From assembly GCA_007570785.1 (NCBI GenBank), contig ML660211.1:3885955-3949954 (forward strand): DNA of 64,000 nucleotides. The letters run 5' to 3'. Origin of the DNA: Antilocapra americana (taxonomy: Eukaryota > Chordata > Mammalia > Artiodactyla > Antilocapridae). Position numbers and translations under genes: made by a program. Positions 35,094 through 47,195 of this stretch are shown here, piece by piece (within the stretch, counting starts at the first letter, position 1; the number at the start of each line of letters is the position of its first letter). The notes under the pieces were generated by a model that saw only the letters and a program-made list of their open reading frames with translations, made no database searches and was not told the origin of the DNA.

Positions 35094-36317
35094 AATTATT
35101 GAGTTCTCAATAATTTACTCATGTTTTCAAGACGACCCCATGGCCTTGACAAATAAACCATAGCCTCTGTCTTAAAAGGAACATAGTGACTCTTGTGGAG
35201 AGATGGTCACATAAACAATACATAACATAAGATCATGAAAGTATTAGAGGCAAGCAAGCATTGTACACAGCAGATTAGAATTACAGAAATCGTATAGGCT
35301 CCTCTAAGCACAGGGCAGTCTTGAATCCAGTAACTTTCTCACATTCATTATGTTTAGCTAGTGTGTTTTATGCTCATTTTTATAGCTTAAAATTTCAATA
35401 AAAGTATTTGAACTAGCATATGTTTTCATGGGTAGAATTTACACTGATAAGTTTGGATGATTTCTGGGTTGATACCTTTCTCTAAGGTCACACTTTGAGG
35501 AATATACTGTATTTCTTCTATGACTAGGCTTTAATAAAAAAATAAAGTATAATCAGTTTTATAATTAAAGTATATAATTTAAAGTATAATTGCTGAAATT
35601 CAAATTAATATGCATTTTAAAGAATATCTGCCTTTACTTAAAAGTTTAAATTGCTATTCCTTTAAATTATTAAATAATATGGATTAAAACTATACTTAAT
35701 TAATAATACCTATACAGATTTTATATGACTATCTTGATGACTGAAAAATTAGACAAGTTACATAAACTATATGGTAATCTGTAAGTAGACGGTTAGAACA
35801 GTCCTCAGTGACTTGTTAGTCCTTGTAATGATTATTTTTTTCTTTAGACATCAAAATAGAATAAAAAGCATCATGCAGTTTAAACAATAGAAACAACGTG
35901 CAGTGTCATTATAAGAATGATACAATAATACTGATTGCATAATTATTCTGAAACTAATTCAGAATTAGAGAGAAGATACTGAGCAGGTTTAACAAAAATG
36001 CTCTCTTTATGAAATGTCAATGACGATTAATAAAAGTAAGCACTGAACTTTTTTAACCCCCTTCAGTAATATGTTTAACTCAGGAGCTGTTCTAATCAAA
36101 GAAACAATTCAAAGTGATACACTACTACAACTCTGCTTCAACATTACACTGGAGGTTCTAGCCAGTGTAGTAAGAAAATAAAAATAATTTAAAATTCAAG
36201 TAATAAAAAGGAGAGCATGTATCCGTCATTAGAGATGTGAATGCCTAGAATATGAAAAGCTATCTACTGAAAACAGAATGAATATGTGTATTTATTAAGA
36301 TCATTATTTGTGATCCA
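35094..36317. other. Unassigned AT-rich sequence
   Basis: About 1.2 kb, very AT-rich at 35500-35730, with no gene or named repeat recognised. Confidence 0.55.
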
Positions 36318-36534
36318 AGGCTCAGGTGGTACTGCTGGTTAAAAACCCATCTGCCAATGCAACAGAAATAAGAGACTTGGGTTTGATATCCAGGTCTGGA
36401 AGATCCCCTGGAGGAGGGCATGGCAACCTACTCCAGTATTCTTGCCTGGAAAATTCCATGGACAGAGGAACCTGGTGAGCTACAGTCCATGTGGTAGCAG
36501 AGTCAGACACAACTGACTTAGTGACCTAGCACGC
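36318..36534 (+). mobile_element. Bov-tA SINE
   Basis: Sense Bov-tA with a diverged head (AAGGCTCAGGTGGTACTGCT), a small insertion (AACAGAAATAAGAGACTTGG), then GAAGATCCCCTGGAGGAGGG, TATTCTTGCCTGGAAAATTC and ACACAACTGACTTAGTGACC. Confidence 0.92.
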
Positions 36535-37518
36535 GCACACAAACATCTGGGGTCAATAAAAAAAAATCAACTGTATTTCTAAATCCCAGTAATTCTGATT
36601 CTTTTTAATTGCAATACAATTCCTCTTTTCTCTTATCTTCTACCTATTCCTTTCTTCTCTTACCTACTTCAATTTCTCCAGGACAGAAAGTGTCCTGGGG
36701 GCTGTTTTTCCTCACCAAGGCCTTGCTTTTCAGAATTATCATTTCCAAGCATTTCAAGTCCTGCCCAAGTTACAGAAACCCAAGAATAAGGGAGCATAGT
36801 TATCTAAGGAAGCTGGTCCTAGACACTCACTCTGGTGACCCGGGTGATCAATTTTAAACACCATCAGCCAATTCTTTTTCTGGTTTCTCAGAGCAGTGGC
36901 TGAGCTGTTCTCCCTCCCCTCAGACCTGCATCCTCTGTCCCTGGGATCAAATATTCCTTAAGTGTAGTTCAAAGACTTTGAATAACACATCAGGAAACAG
37001 AAAAGGGAAAACAATAGTAAATCTTTGTTTTTCAGTGTGTGTGCTATGTCTGTCCTTCTATTTTGCTTGGCTCCTTGTTCCTGGCATAGTACTGCTGGGG
37101 AATGCTGGGGCCTACCACACTGGATCATATCTGTCTGTTTCCTGAGTTGATTCTTAAAATTTCCCAGGACACCTGTAGCTTTGGGCTCTGCAGCCCTAAG
37201 TGTACCTCCCCTTTATTGAATGTTAATTAGAACACTGAGGGCAGTCACCCCACAACACACAGTGATTTTGTATTAATAAATGTGTATTTAAAAGAGAAAA
37301 TGCTTTCTCCATTATAAATGCCCTTTAAATTCAATGAAACATTTGGGCTCTTATTTCTCTAATGACCTAATGAATTAATAATAATAATGAGCTTTTTCTG
37401 AATGAAAGAATCATGAACACTCACTATTATTATAATCATACTGAATATAATGTGCTAAACACTCTGAAACAACACTTCAGGTATAATTCATCACAATCTT
37501 AAAAGAGTTTTAGTATTC
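36535..37518. other. Unassigned, GC-richer stretch
   Basis: From about 36660 to 37250 the sequence is clearly less AT-rich than its flanks, but CpG is nearly absent. An 82-codon plus-strand frame at 36609-36857 starts in pyrimidine-rich sequence and shows no domain. It may be unique sequence, an exon relic or an unrecognised old repeat. Confidence 0.5.
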
Positions 37519-37729
37519 TTGTTGTTTAGTTGCCAAATTGTGTCTGACTATTTTGCAATTCTATGGACTATAGCCCCCCAGGCTCCTCTGTCCATGGGAA
37601 TTCCCAGGCAAGAATACTGGCATGGGTTGCCATTTCCTTTGCCAGGGGATTTTCCCAACCCAAGGATTGAATCCAGGTCTCCTACTATGCAGGCAAATTC
37701 TTTACCAACTGAGCCACCTGAGAAGCCCT
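37519..37729 (-). mobile_element. Bov-tA SINE
   Basis: Antisense Bov-tA: TTGTTGTTTAGTTGCCAAAT, GGCAAGAATACTGGCATGGG and ACTGAGCCACCTGAGAAGCC. Confidence 0.95.
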
Positions 37730-37788
37730 ATGAATGAAACTTTCTACATTTCATTTTCTACTTTTTGATGGTGGTAAGAAAACTAAAG

Positions 37789-37993
37789 GGCCGCCTGATG
37801 ACTAGTGGTAAACAATCTGTCTGCCAGTGCAAGAAATGTGGGTTTCATCCCTGGGCTGGGAAGATCCCCTGGAGAAGGAAATGACAACCAACTCCAGTAT
37901 TCTTGCCTGAAAAATTCCATGGACAGAGGATCCTGGCAGTAGAGACTGTAGGATCACAAGTGTCAGGCACAACTTCATGACTAAACCACCACC
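37789..37993 (+). mobile_element. Bov-tA SINE abutting BovB
   Basis: Sense Bov-tA with a diverged head, then AAGATCCCCTGGAGAAGGAA, ATTCTTGCCTGAAAAATTCC and AACTTCATGACTAAACCACC. It ends directly before a BovB 3' end in the same orientation. Confidence 0.92.
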
Positions 37994-37994
37994 A

Positions 37995-38271
37995 AGATTC
38001 ATTCCTGATGTTGAAGCTGAAACTCCATATTTTAGCCAACTGATGCAAAGAGCTGACTCATTTGAAAAGATCCTGATGCTGGGAAAGATTGCAAGTGGTA
38101 GGAGAAGGGGACAACAGAGGATGAGATGGTTGGATGGCATCACCTACTCAATGGACATGAGTTTGGGTAAACTTCAGGAGTTGGTGATGGACAGGGTGGC
38201 CTGGCATGCTGCAGTCCATGGGGTCACAAAGAGTCAGAAACAACTGAGTGACTAAACTGAACTGAACTGAA
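37995..38271 (+). mobile_element. BovB 3' end, sense
   Basis: Sense BovB end with a plus-strand frame at 37977-38255 encoding [35 protein letters not shown] and [14 protein letters not shown]. It ends in about three CTGAA repeats (ACTGAACTGAACTGAA), the short-repeat tail typical of RTE elements instead of poly(A). Confidence 0.95.
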
Positions 38272-38282
38272 GGTTCACTCCG

Positions 38283-38380
38283 CCATTCTGTAAACATTTA
38301 TTGAGTATCTACTATTTACTGGATATAGGTTTTGGTGTCAGAAATACAGAACTGAACCATTGGGGAAAAGATTTCTTCTA
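38283..38380 (-). mobile_element. Ancient L2-like fragment
   Basis: CTGTAAACATTTATTGAGTA, TCTACTATTTACTGGATATA and AAATACAGAACTGAACCATT resemble the common antisense of an L2 3' end (ACATTTATTGAGTGCCTACT...). It is short and diverged. Confidence 0.55.
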
Positions 38381-39811
38381 TGGTGTCGCTTTCAGATTTA
38401 ACCTGTGGCAGTGCAGTTAAATCCAAGTTCTTGTTTCCCCAATAGGAGCTTGAAGTTGCTGGGCTAGACTGTCTACACTACTGCTTCTCTGATCTTATGT
38501 TTTGAGAAAAAGAATACAGAGTCAGCACAAAACTCTGGTCATTGGATAATCATGTTAAACAACAAAGAAAATTCTTCCACAGAAGGATTTCACAGCCTAT
38601 TTGAAAGCTGTGGATAGGATTATACTTAGATTATGAGAGTTCTTTGTTTAGTTCTGTTAATAATAAGACATATAATTAGACTGGCAGTTTTAGAATCTAT
38701 TTTTATCTTTTGCAAAAGGGGAGGAATCTCCCTTTCCTAGTGTTAATTTTGCTCCATTCAAAGGCAGAGTATATTGAAAGGATTACATAAATGCAGATCA
38801 AAAGTCATGAAGAAGCAAAATGAAAAGAAAAATACATAATGCTAATTTAAAATAATTGAAAGTTTAAAAAATATATCAGAATAAATTTTTTCAGCAGGTT
38901 TAAGGTGTTTTTCTAAGTTTTTTTGTGTGATTTTAAAATCTAGAATCATTTTGAAGAATAACACTGAGAAAATCTTGTCTTTTGAAAGTTAATTTTCATA
39001 TAACAATGATTTTTGTGTCAAAAAAAGAGAAGAAGGGCCAATCAGTTCATTTTTTAGACATAAAAATTCACTCACTGATAATTCATTAGAAAGCAAGCTT
39101 TGGTTAAATGGAGCCGTCGTTGTTAATAGCCTGTGGCTCACTGAGAACAGGTGATGATTATAGCACTTCTGGAGAATGAAAGTACAGTGACTGTGATCAT
39201 TTTAAACATTACTTCATAAGTGTCACACTGCTAATCATAGTTCAAAGAATTAGCATCTGGTTGAAGTTATAGATGTAGCTTTGAGGAAAGGCTATTACAG
39301 GAAATGCATTTAAAGAACTGTTAATCACAACAGAAAATGTTCTCTGCCTGGCTCTGGGTACTTTGCACGGTAGTCACACCTGGTATTTACTCAAAATGCC
39401 TAACTATATACAGCAATACTGCAGGTTCTTCAGTGGAAAGATAAAAACGGTATAATTTTACACCTTAGACATTGTGAAATGGATTTTTAAATTTTAGAAA
39501 TGTGGAATGTGTAACTCACTTATAATAGTGTGGTCTTGTGGTCTTAATTATAATCAACATGTAAATGAGGTATGAAACTACTGAGGAAATTTAAATGACA
39601 TTAACTTTTTTTTTTAATATATAAACTGTGAAAAGATTTTGTGAATACTATTTCATTTAGTCTAATCCATTGGCAAGGAGGCATTTTAAAGATTATTCTG
39701 AAAGAAATGTGATTACCTTAGAGTTTCGATTTGGAAGTTAGTGTTTAAGAAAAACAATAAGGGGAGGTTCCATAAACAGACTCATATATTATATTTAATG
39801 TAATATATAAC
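38381..39811. other. Unassigned sequence
   Basis: About 1.4 kb with no gene or named repeat recognised. Confidence 0.55.
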
Positions 39812-40839
39812 AGATGGAATACCAGACCTTCTTACCTGTCTCCTGAGAAACTTGTATGCAAGTCAAGAACAACAGTTAGAACCCTGTATGGAAGAACTGA
39901 TTGGTTAAAGATCAAGAAAGAAATATGACAGGGCTGCCTGCTGTCATTCTATTTGTTTAACCTATATGCTGAACACATCATGAGAAATGCTGGGCTGGAT
40001 GAGTTATAAGCTGGACTCAAGATAGGTGGAGCAGCATAAACAGTCTCAGATATGTGGATGATACCACTCTAATGGCAGACAGCAAAGAGGAACTAAAGAG
40101 CCTCTTGATGAAGGTGAAGGAGGAGAGTAAAAAAGCCAGCTTAAGACTAAATATTAAAAAAAAGAAAGAAAGAAAGAAACTAAGATCATGGCATCCGGCC
40201 CCATGACTGCATGCAAATAGAAGAGGAAAAGGTGAAAGTAGTGATGGATATCCTCTTCTTGGGCTCCAACATCACTGCAGATGGTGACTGCAGCCATGAA
40301 ATCAGAAGACAATTGCTTCTTAGCAGCAAAGCAATGACAAACCTAGACAATGTGTTGAAAAGCAGAGACATTACCCTACCAAGAAAGATTTGTATAGTCA
40401 AGGTCATGGTCCTCCCAGTGGCCATGTATGGTTGTGAGAGCTGTACCATAAAAAAGGCAGAATGCCAAAGAATTGATGCCTTCAAACTGGGGTGCTGCAG
40501 AAGACTCTTGAAAGAACCTTGATCAGCAAGGAGATCTAACCAATCAATCTTAAGGGAGATCAACCCACAATATTCACTGGAAGGAATGCTGCTGAAGGTA
40601 AGGCATCTGTTGTGAATAGATGAGTCCTTGGGAAAGTCCCTGATCCTGGGAAAGATTGAGGGCAGGAGGAGAAGAGGTCATCAGAGGATGAGATGGATGG
40701 ACAGCCTTGTGGATGCAATGAGCATGAACTTGAGCAAACTCTGGGAGATGGTGAGGGGGAACAGGGAGGCCTCATGTGCTGCAGTCCATGGGGTCCCAAG
40801 GAGTCAGATACCGCTGGGTGACTGAACAACAACAATATA
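39812..40839 (+). mobile_element. BovB LINE 3' kilobase, sense, with RT motif
   Basis: Sense BovB from the RT palm to the 3' end. The catalytic box survives as RYVDDTTLMADS, with YVDD codons at 40051-40062; RTE elements usually show YADD here. The frame at 40211-40522 continues with FLGSNITADGDCSHEIRRQLL and VAMYGCESCTIKKAECQRIDA. The frame at 40628-40825 holds RRRRGHQRMRWMDSLVDA and AAVHGVPRSQ. In-frame stops, an AAAG expansion near 40158-40178 and frameshifts inactivate it. The 5' end is truncated. Confidence 0.94.
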
Positions 40840-41547
40840 GCAAATGGAGCATTTAAAAATCAGTGAATAAATGTTTTTATTTTCCTGAAATAATGTTGGG
40901 AAGATAGGCTAACACTTGAGAGACAAATATAGGTAGATTAAAATGCAAAAGCGAACATCTAATAAAAAACATAGGGAATAAACTATGAATGATTTGTTAA
41001 AAGATGTGTTTGTTTTCATTTAAAATGATACTAAATTTTAAATAACTAAATAATAGGCAAAGCTGACTTCAGAAAGTAAAACGTCGGCATAATAGCATTT
41101 TGTTATGTTACATTTTTTGTTAAATGTAAATGGGATATCCGTTACCTTACCGAACATAAATATATTAAATAATAAAAAGGGTGATTCTACACGAAGACTT
41201 TTTTATTGTATTCAAGCAGTATGGAGAAGGAAATGGTATCATCAAAGAACAAATCTAAATAATGAATAAATACATAATGGGATATAAAACCTATATGAAA
41301 TTACAGACAAAATAAATCACAATAGCAAGGAAAATTTTGTAATACCAAATATTGTAAAATGATTGGGTACTGAAAAACATGCAATGAAATGGGACTGCTG
41401 GCAGGAACAATTCATACAATGATTACAAACATTATCAATAACATATTTTCTATGTTAGTTAAAATATCACTTTAGGAAATATACACTAAAGAAAAATAAA
41501 AGGTATGTGAGCAAATATTTGTGTAAAACAGGATAAAATTTATTTTT
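40840..41547. other. Unassigned AT-rich sequence
   Basis: About 700 bases of very AT-rich sequence. Parts may be old L1, but I could not anchor it. Confidence 0.5.
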
Positions 41548-41646
41548 TCAGTTCAGTTCAGTTCAGTTGCTCAATTGTGTCTGACTCTTTGCGACCCCAT
41601 GAACTGCAGCACGCCAGGCCTCCCTGTCTATCACCAACTCCCGGAG

Positions 41647-42066
41647 TCAACCCAAACCCATGACCATCAAGTCGGTGAAGCCATCCAGCCATCTCATCAT
41701 CTGTCTTCCCCTTCTCCTCCTGCCGCCAGTCCTTCCTAGCATCAGGGGCTTTTCCAATGAGTCAACTCTTCGTATGAGGTGGCCAAAGTACTGGAGTTTC
41801 AGCTTCAACATCAGACCTTCCAATGAACACCCCGGACTGATCTCCTTTAGGATAGACTGGTTGGATCTCCTTGCAGTCCAAGGGACTCTCAACAGTCTTC
41901 TCCAACACCATAGCTCAAAAGCATCCATTCTTCTGCGCTCAGCCTTTTTCACTGTCCAACTCTCATATCCATACACCACTACTGGAAAAACCATAGCCTT
42001 GACTAGATGAACACTTTTTGGCAAACTAATGGCTCTGCTTTTCAATATGCTATCCAGGTTAGCCAT
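41647..42066 (-). pseudogene. BovB C-terminal RT fragment
   Basis: A 139-codon minus frame encodes the region after the RT core. It starts ANLDSILKSRAISLP, then carries VVVYGYESWTVKKAERRRMDA, FELWCWRRLLRVPWTARRSNQ, LKLQYFGHLIRRVDSLEKPL and a basic [15 protein letters not shown] block. Upstream RT sequence (42070-43350) is broken into short frames. Confidence 0.92.
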
Positions 42067-43705
42067 AACTTTCCTTCCAAGGAGTAGGCATGTTTTAATT
42101 CAATGGCTGCAATCACCATCTGCAATGATTTTGGACCCTCCAAAAATAAAGTCTGACACTCTTTCCACTGTTTCCCTATCTATTTGCCATGAAGTGATGG
42201 GACCAGATGTCATGATCTTAGTTGTCTGAATGTTGAGCTTTAAGCCAACTTTTTCACTTTCTTCTTTCACTTTCAGCAAGAGACTTTAGTTCTCCTCTTC
42301 ACTTTCTGCCCTAAGGGTTGTGTCATCTGCATATCTGAGGTTGTTGATATTTCTCCCGGAAATCTTGATTCCAGCTTGTGATTCTTCCAGCCCATAGTTT
42401 CTCATTATGTAATCTGAATATAAGTTAAATAAGCAGGGTGACAATATACAGCCTTGAGTGCTCCTTTTCCTATTTGGAACCAGTCTGTTGTTCCATGTCT
42501 AGTGCTAACTGTTGCTTCCTGACCTGCATACAGGTTTCTCAAGAGACAGGTCAAATGGTCGGGTATTCCCATCTCCTTCAGAATTTTCCACAGTTTATTG
42601 TGATCTACACAGTCAAAGGATTTGGCAGAGTCAATAAAGCAGAAATAGATGTTTTTCTGGAACTCTCTTGCTTTTTCTATGATCCATCAGATATTGGCAA
42701 TTTGATTTCTGGTTCCTCTGACTTATCTAAAACCAGCTTGAACTTCTGGAAGTTCACCGTTCATGAATTGCTGAAGCTTGGAGAATTTTGAGCATTACTT
42801 TACTAGTGAGTTAGATGAGTAGAAATGTGCACTAGTTTGAGCATTCTTTGACATTGCCTTTCTTTGGGATTGGAATGAAAACTGACCTTTTCCAGTACTT
42901 GGCCACTGCTGAATTTTCCAAATTTGCTGATATGTTCAGTGTAGCACTTTCACAGAGTCATCTTTCAGGATTTGAAATAGCTCAACCGGAATTCCATCAC
43001 CTCCACTAGCTTTGTTCGTAGTGATGCTTTCTAAGGCAACCTTGACTTCACATTCCAGGATATCTGGCACTTGGTGAGGGATTACACCATCGTAATTATC
43101 TGGTTGAAGGTCTTTTTTGTACAGTTCCTTTGTGTATTCTTGTCACCTCTTCTTAATATTTTCTGCTTCTGTTAGGTCCATATCATTTCTGCCCTTTATC
43201 GAGCCCATCGTTGCATGAAATGTTCCCTTGGTATCTCGAATTTTCTTGAAGAGATCTCTAGTCTTTCCCATTCTGTTGTTTTCCTCTATTTCTTTGCACT
43301 GATCCCTAAGGAAGTCTTTCTTCTCTCTTCTTGGTATTCTTTGGAACTTTACATATATCTTTCCTTGTCTCCTTTACTTTTCTCTTCTCTTCTTTTCACA
43401 GTTATTTGTAAGGCCTCCTCAGACAGCCATTTTGCTTTTTTGCATTTCTTTTCCATGGGGATGGTCTTGATCCCTGTCTCCTGTACAATGTCACAAACCT
43501 CCAACCATAGTTCATCAGGTACTCTGTCTATTAGATCTAGTCCCTTAAATCTATTTCTCACTTATGTCTTCACTAATTCTCACTGTATAATCATAAAGGA
43601 TTTGATTTAGGTCATACCTGAATGGTCTAGTGGTTTTCCCTACTTTCATCAATTTAAGTTTGAATTCGGCAATAAGGAGTTCATGATCTGAGCCACAGTC
43701 AGCTC

Positions 43706-44430
43706 CTAGTCTTGTTTTTGCTGACTGTATAGAGCTTCTCCATCTTTGGCTGCAAGAATATAGTCAATCTGATTTTGATGTTGACTATCTAATGATGTCC
43801 ATGTGTAGAGTCTTCTCTTCTGTTGTTGGAAGAGGGTGTTTGCTATGACTAGTGCGTTCTCTTGGCAAAACTCTATCAGCCTTTGCCCTGCTTCATTCTG
43901 TACCCCAAGGCCAAATTTGCCTGTTACTCCAGGTGTTTCTTGACTTCCTACCTTTGCATTCCAGTCCCCTATAATGAAAAGGACATGTTTTTTGGGTGTT
44001 AGTTCTAAGAGGTCTTTTAGGTCTTCATAGAAGCTTTCAACTTCATTTTCTTCAGCGTTACTGGTTGGGGCATAGGTTTGGATTACAATGATATTGAATG
44101 GTTTGCCTTGGAAACGAACAAAGATCATTCTGTTGTTTTGATATTATATCCAATTACTGCATTTTGGACTCTTTTGTTGACCATGATGGCTATTCCATTT
44201 CTTCTAAGGTACTCCTGCCTACAGTAGTAGATACAATGGTCATCTGAGTTAAATTCACCCATTCCAGTCCATTTTAGTTTGCTGATTCCTAGAATGTTGA
44301 CATTCACTCTTGTCCTCTCTTGTTTGACCACTTCCAATTTGCCTTGATTCATGTACCTTACATTCCAGATTCCTATGCAATATTGCTCTTTACAGCATCG
44401 GATCTTGCTTCTATCACCAGTCACATCCAC
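43706..44430 (-). pseudogene. BovB endonuclease domain, frameshifted
   Basis: The APE-type endonuclease nicks target DNA before reverse transcription. Two overlapping minus frames hold it. The one at 44125-44430 begins MDVTGDRSKIRCCKEQ and carries IGIWNVRYMNQGKLEVVKQE and ISKLKWTGMGEFNSDDH. The one at 43706-44128 carries IQTYAPTSNAEENEVESFYED, the catalytic-loop GDWNAKVG at its residues 54-61, QETPGVTGKFGLG and QNQIDYIL. A frameshift separates them, and another follows QIDYIL. The motif residues look intact, but the polyprotein is broken. Confidence 0.92.
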
Positions 44431-44582
44431 ACCTGGTTATTGGTTTTGCTTTGGCTCCATCCCTTCATTCTTTCTGGAGTTATTTCTCTGCTGATCTCCA
44501 GTAGCATATTTGGCACCTATTGATCTGGGGAGTTCCTCTTTCAGTATCCTATCAGTTTACCTTTACATTTTGTTCATGGGGT

Positions 44583-45180
44583 TGAGATTAACAAGAGGTA
44601 TTTGTGAGTAATATAATTACAGGAGATTGTTGTTTCAAATTTTCCCTTATTTCATTTTACAATTTTCTTCGAATAGGCACAAATAATTTACATATTTTAA
44701 AATTTTGTTTCTAGTTTTCATCTATTAATACATTCCAAGTAAACAAAACATGTAAAACATTGGCAGAAATTATCATCTATGACAGTGTAAGTGCTTCTCC
44801 ACACGTATCCAATGTTCTGAGTTTTATATTATGTTTCCTAATATTTCTGTTCATTTCCTTACATTCAGTTTTGTCCAATAACTATATAGAGAGTTTAATT
44901 CTGTTTTGGGCAAGTAATTCACAAACAATTACAAAAATTTCTTCATTGAGCAATTGAAGTATAACAAACTTTATACTTCATGAAGAAAAATTTGAGGTGA
45001 AGAAAAATAATAATAAAAAAATAACCCTGTTCCTTTTTATAAAAATCTTAGGGAATTAGAAACACACATTGGAAGAGGTAGGGTATGCATTATTGGGTTC
45101 TCTGTGTCTGTGTGTTTTGTATGTGTGTACTTGCACTCATATGAGCATTCTCTTTTAAATCCAGGATAAGTTGTGTGTGT
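44583..45180. other. Unassigned AT-rich sequence
   Basis: No gene or named repeat is recognised between the BovB and a Bov-tA. Confidence 0.5.
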
Positions 45181-45392
45181 GTCCAAATCAGTCATGTCCA
45201 ACTCTTGGCAGCTCCATGGACTGTAGCCTGCCAGGCTCCTCTATCCATGGAATTCTCTAGGCAAGAATACTGAAGTGGGCTCCCATGCTCTCTTCAGGGG
45301 ATCTTCCCAAATCCAGGGGCTGTTCTTCAATTTCCTGTGTCTCCTGCCTTGGCAAGTGGGTTCATTACCACCAGTACCACCTGGGAAACCCC
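45181..45392 (-). mobile_element. Bov-tA SINE
   Basis: Antisense Bov-tA: AATCAGTCATGTCCAACTCT, GGCAAGAATACTGAAGTGGG, ACCACCTGGGAAACCCC. A short GT run precedes it. Confidence 0.94.
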
Positions 45393-46060
45393 TCTAGGCT
45401 TCAGTGTCAAGTGACTTTTTAGCATAAACCTGAAGGAATGTGGGAAGCAACTTGTGTATGTCCATCTAGAGGAGGAACTCCAGATTACAGAATGGTTAGT
45501 GACAATGTCTGAGACTGAATCATGGTTGATAGGTTTTGAGAACATCAAGAAGTTCAGCATTGCAGATATGGAATAAACCAATAGGAGGATAGTAAAAGAT
45601 GAGGTCAACAGGCAGTGGGTGACACACCAAGTTGACCTTTATAGCAACTGAGAGGACTGTATTGGATAAAGGAGTAATGAAATCAGACAGGTATTTCAAA
45701 CATCCCCATGGCTGCCTTAAAAATAGAGAGTACAGATGTGACTTCATATTTAATCAGGTAGAAAAAGGAGTTAGGTGAGTAGATTCCTGGTTCTTCAGTA
45801 AGGACATTCATGTAGACAAGTTAATTTTGAGATGCCTGCTGTGTATCTAAATGGGTATGTTAAATAGGGTATTGCAGATCCAAGCTGCCATTCAGGGAGT
45901 TTTAGATTTCAGACTAAAAATAAAAGTTGGAATTTTTCAATCTATTGATGATATCCCTAATCCTTGCATCTTTAAAAAATCATACAGGAAGGAGAGTTTA
46001 TTTAAAGCAGAGAATTCTGAGAATTGTGCCTTGGGTGATTGCAACATGTAAAGTACAAAG
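45393..46060 (+). mobile_element. Ancient dispersed repeat, family unnamed
   Basis: The order TAGTAAAAGATGAGGTCAAC, GGAGTAATGAAATCAGACAG, a CCCCATGGCTGCCTTAAAAA block and TTTTGAGATGCCTGCTGTGT with CCATTCAGGGAGTTTTAGAT follows a common mammalian dispersed repeat whose family I do not recall with certainty. Divergence is high. Open frames across it are chance. Confidence 0.5.
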
Positions 46061-47081
46061 AGATAAGGAAAGATAAAACATAAGCAAGAAAGATAAGGGG
46101 AAGCCCGTTAATTAGGGGGAAAATGAGTTCAAGAGAGTATGCGGTGCCCCAAAAGTCACTCCCTTCCTCCCGCCATTCTCTCTCTCTCTGCAGTTATACA
46201 TGGACATACGTACACACACATATGCATCTTTCAAGAAAAGGGGAATGATATACTTTATCAAATACTATTCATAGCTCAACTAAGCTAACTACATATTGGC
46301 TTTGGATATAACAAAGATGTAAATGATGAGTTTAACAAGAATGCTTTCAGTAAAGCTTTATGATCAATCATCTAATTAAAAAGCGTTCTGTAAAAATGAC
46401 AGGATTTATCTTTCTGTCATTTTAATATGCAAAGTACATTGAGAGACCTTTCTGCAACAGAGACCTGGAATACTGAGTAGGGTAGCCTGAGTAGAAGAAA
46501 ACAGTAAAAACCCTGCCCTTCCCCAAAAAACAAGCAAATAAAAAAAGTTGTCCTGTTTGATCCAGACCTCAGAACAATGAGCCAGTCTGCCATCAGTAGA
46601 AGAAATGGAAGAGGCTGTCCTGGGAATACCAACTCTTTTTCAATATATGATACTGATGAAGATCAAATAATGAGCTTCAATCAAAGATTGCCAAATGGGT
46701 GTTATGAGCCACCATAAGAGAGAATCATTTGAGGCATTATCTAACATGGTTAACTCCCAAAGACTGTAGATACTGAAATGTTCCGATATAGATTATAGAG
46801 TAACAAGTCTTAACTTATTTAAAGTAGGTACACAAGGATCATCTACTAAATAAAAATGAGAAAAATAATGTGATGTTTGATATCACATATTAAGTGAATA
46901 CATAAACCAGGAGGCTGCACACAACTAAAAAGAAATGTACAGTGTAAGAGACAGCTAAAGGAATTACACAGAATTCATTACAGAATGACTTAAAGGTCAA
47001 AGAAAATATTAATGAAAAAATATTGACCAAGACTCTTTGCATTCCCCTGACTACAGTCCCCTCACTTCCCTCTTCTTTCTG
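46061..47081. other. Unassigned sequence
   Basis: It includes a short TCTCTC run at about 46178-46190. No gene or named repeat is recognised. Confidence 0.5.
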
Positions 47082-47151
47082 TTTTTTAATTGAAGTATAG
47101 TTTCTTTGCAGTGATGTATGAGTTTCTGCTGTACAGCAAAGTGATTCATTC

Positions 47152-47195
<44 letters not shown>

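Larger units (their letters stand above)
41548..44582 (-). mobile_element. Near-full-length BovB LINE
   Basis: A 3.0-kb antisense BovB. The left edge is the CAGTTCAGTTCAGTTCAGTT tail. The right edge lies in the 5' leader, where the minus strand reads AACCCCATGAACAAAATG and ATGCTACTGGAGATCAGCAG. It covers endonuclease, RT and C-terminal regions, and only about the first 150-200 bases of the leader seem missing. Multiple stops and frameshifts show it is inactive. I found no clear TSD by eye. Confidence 0.95.
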
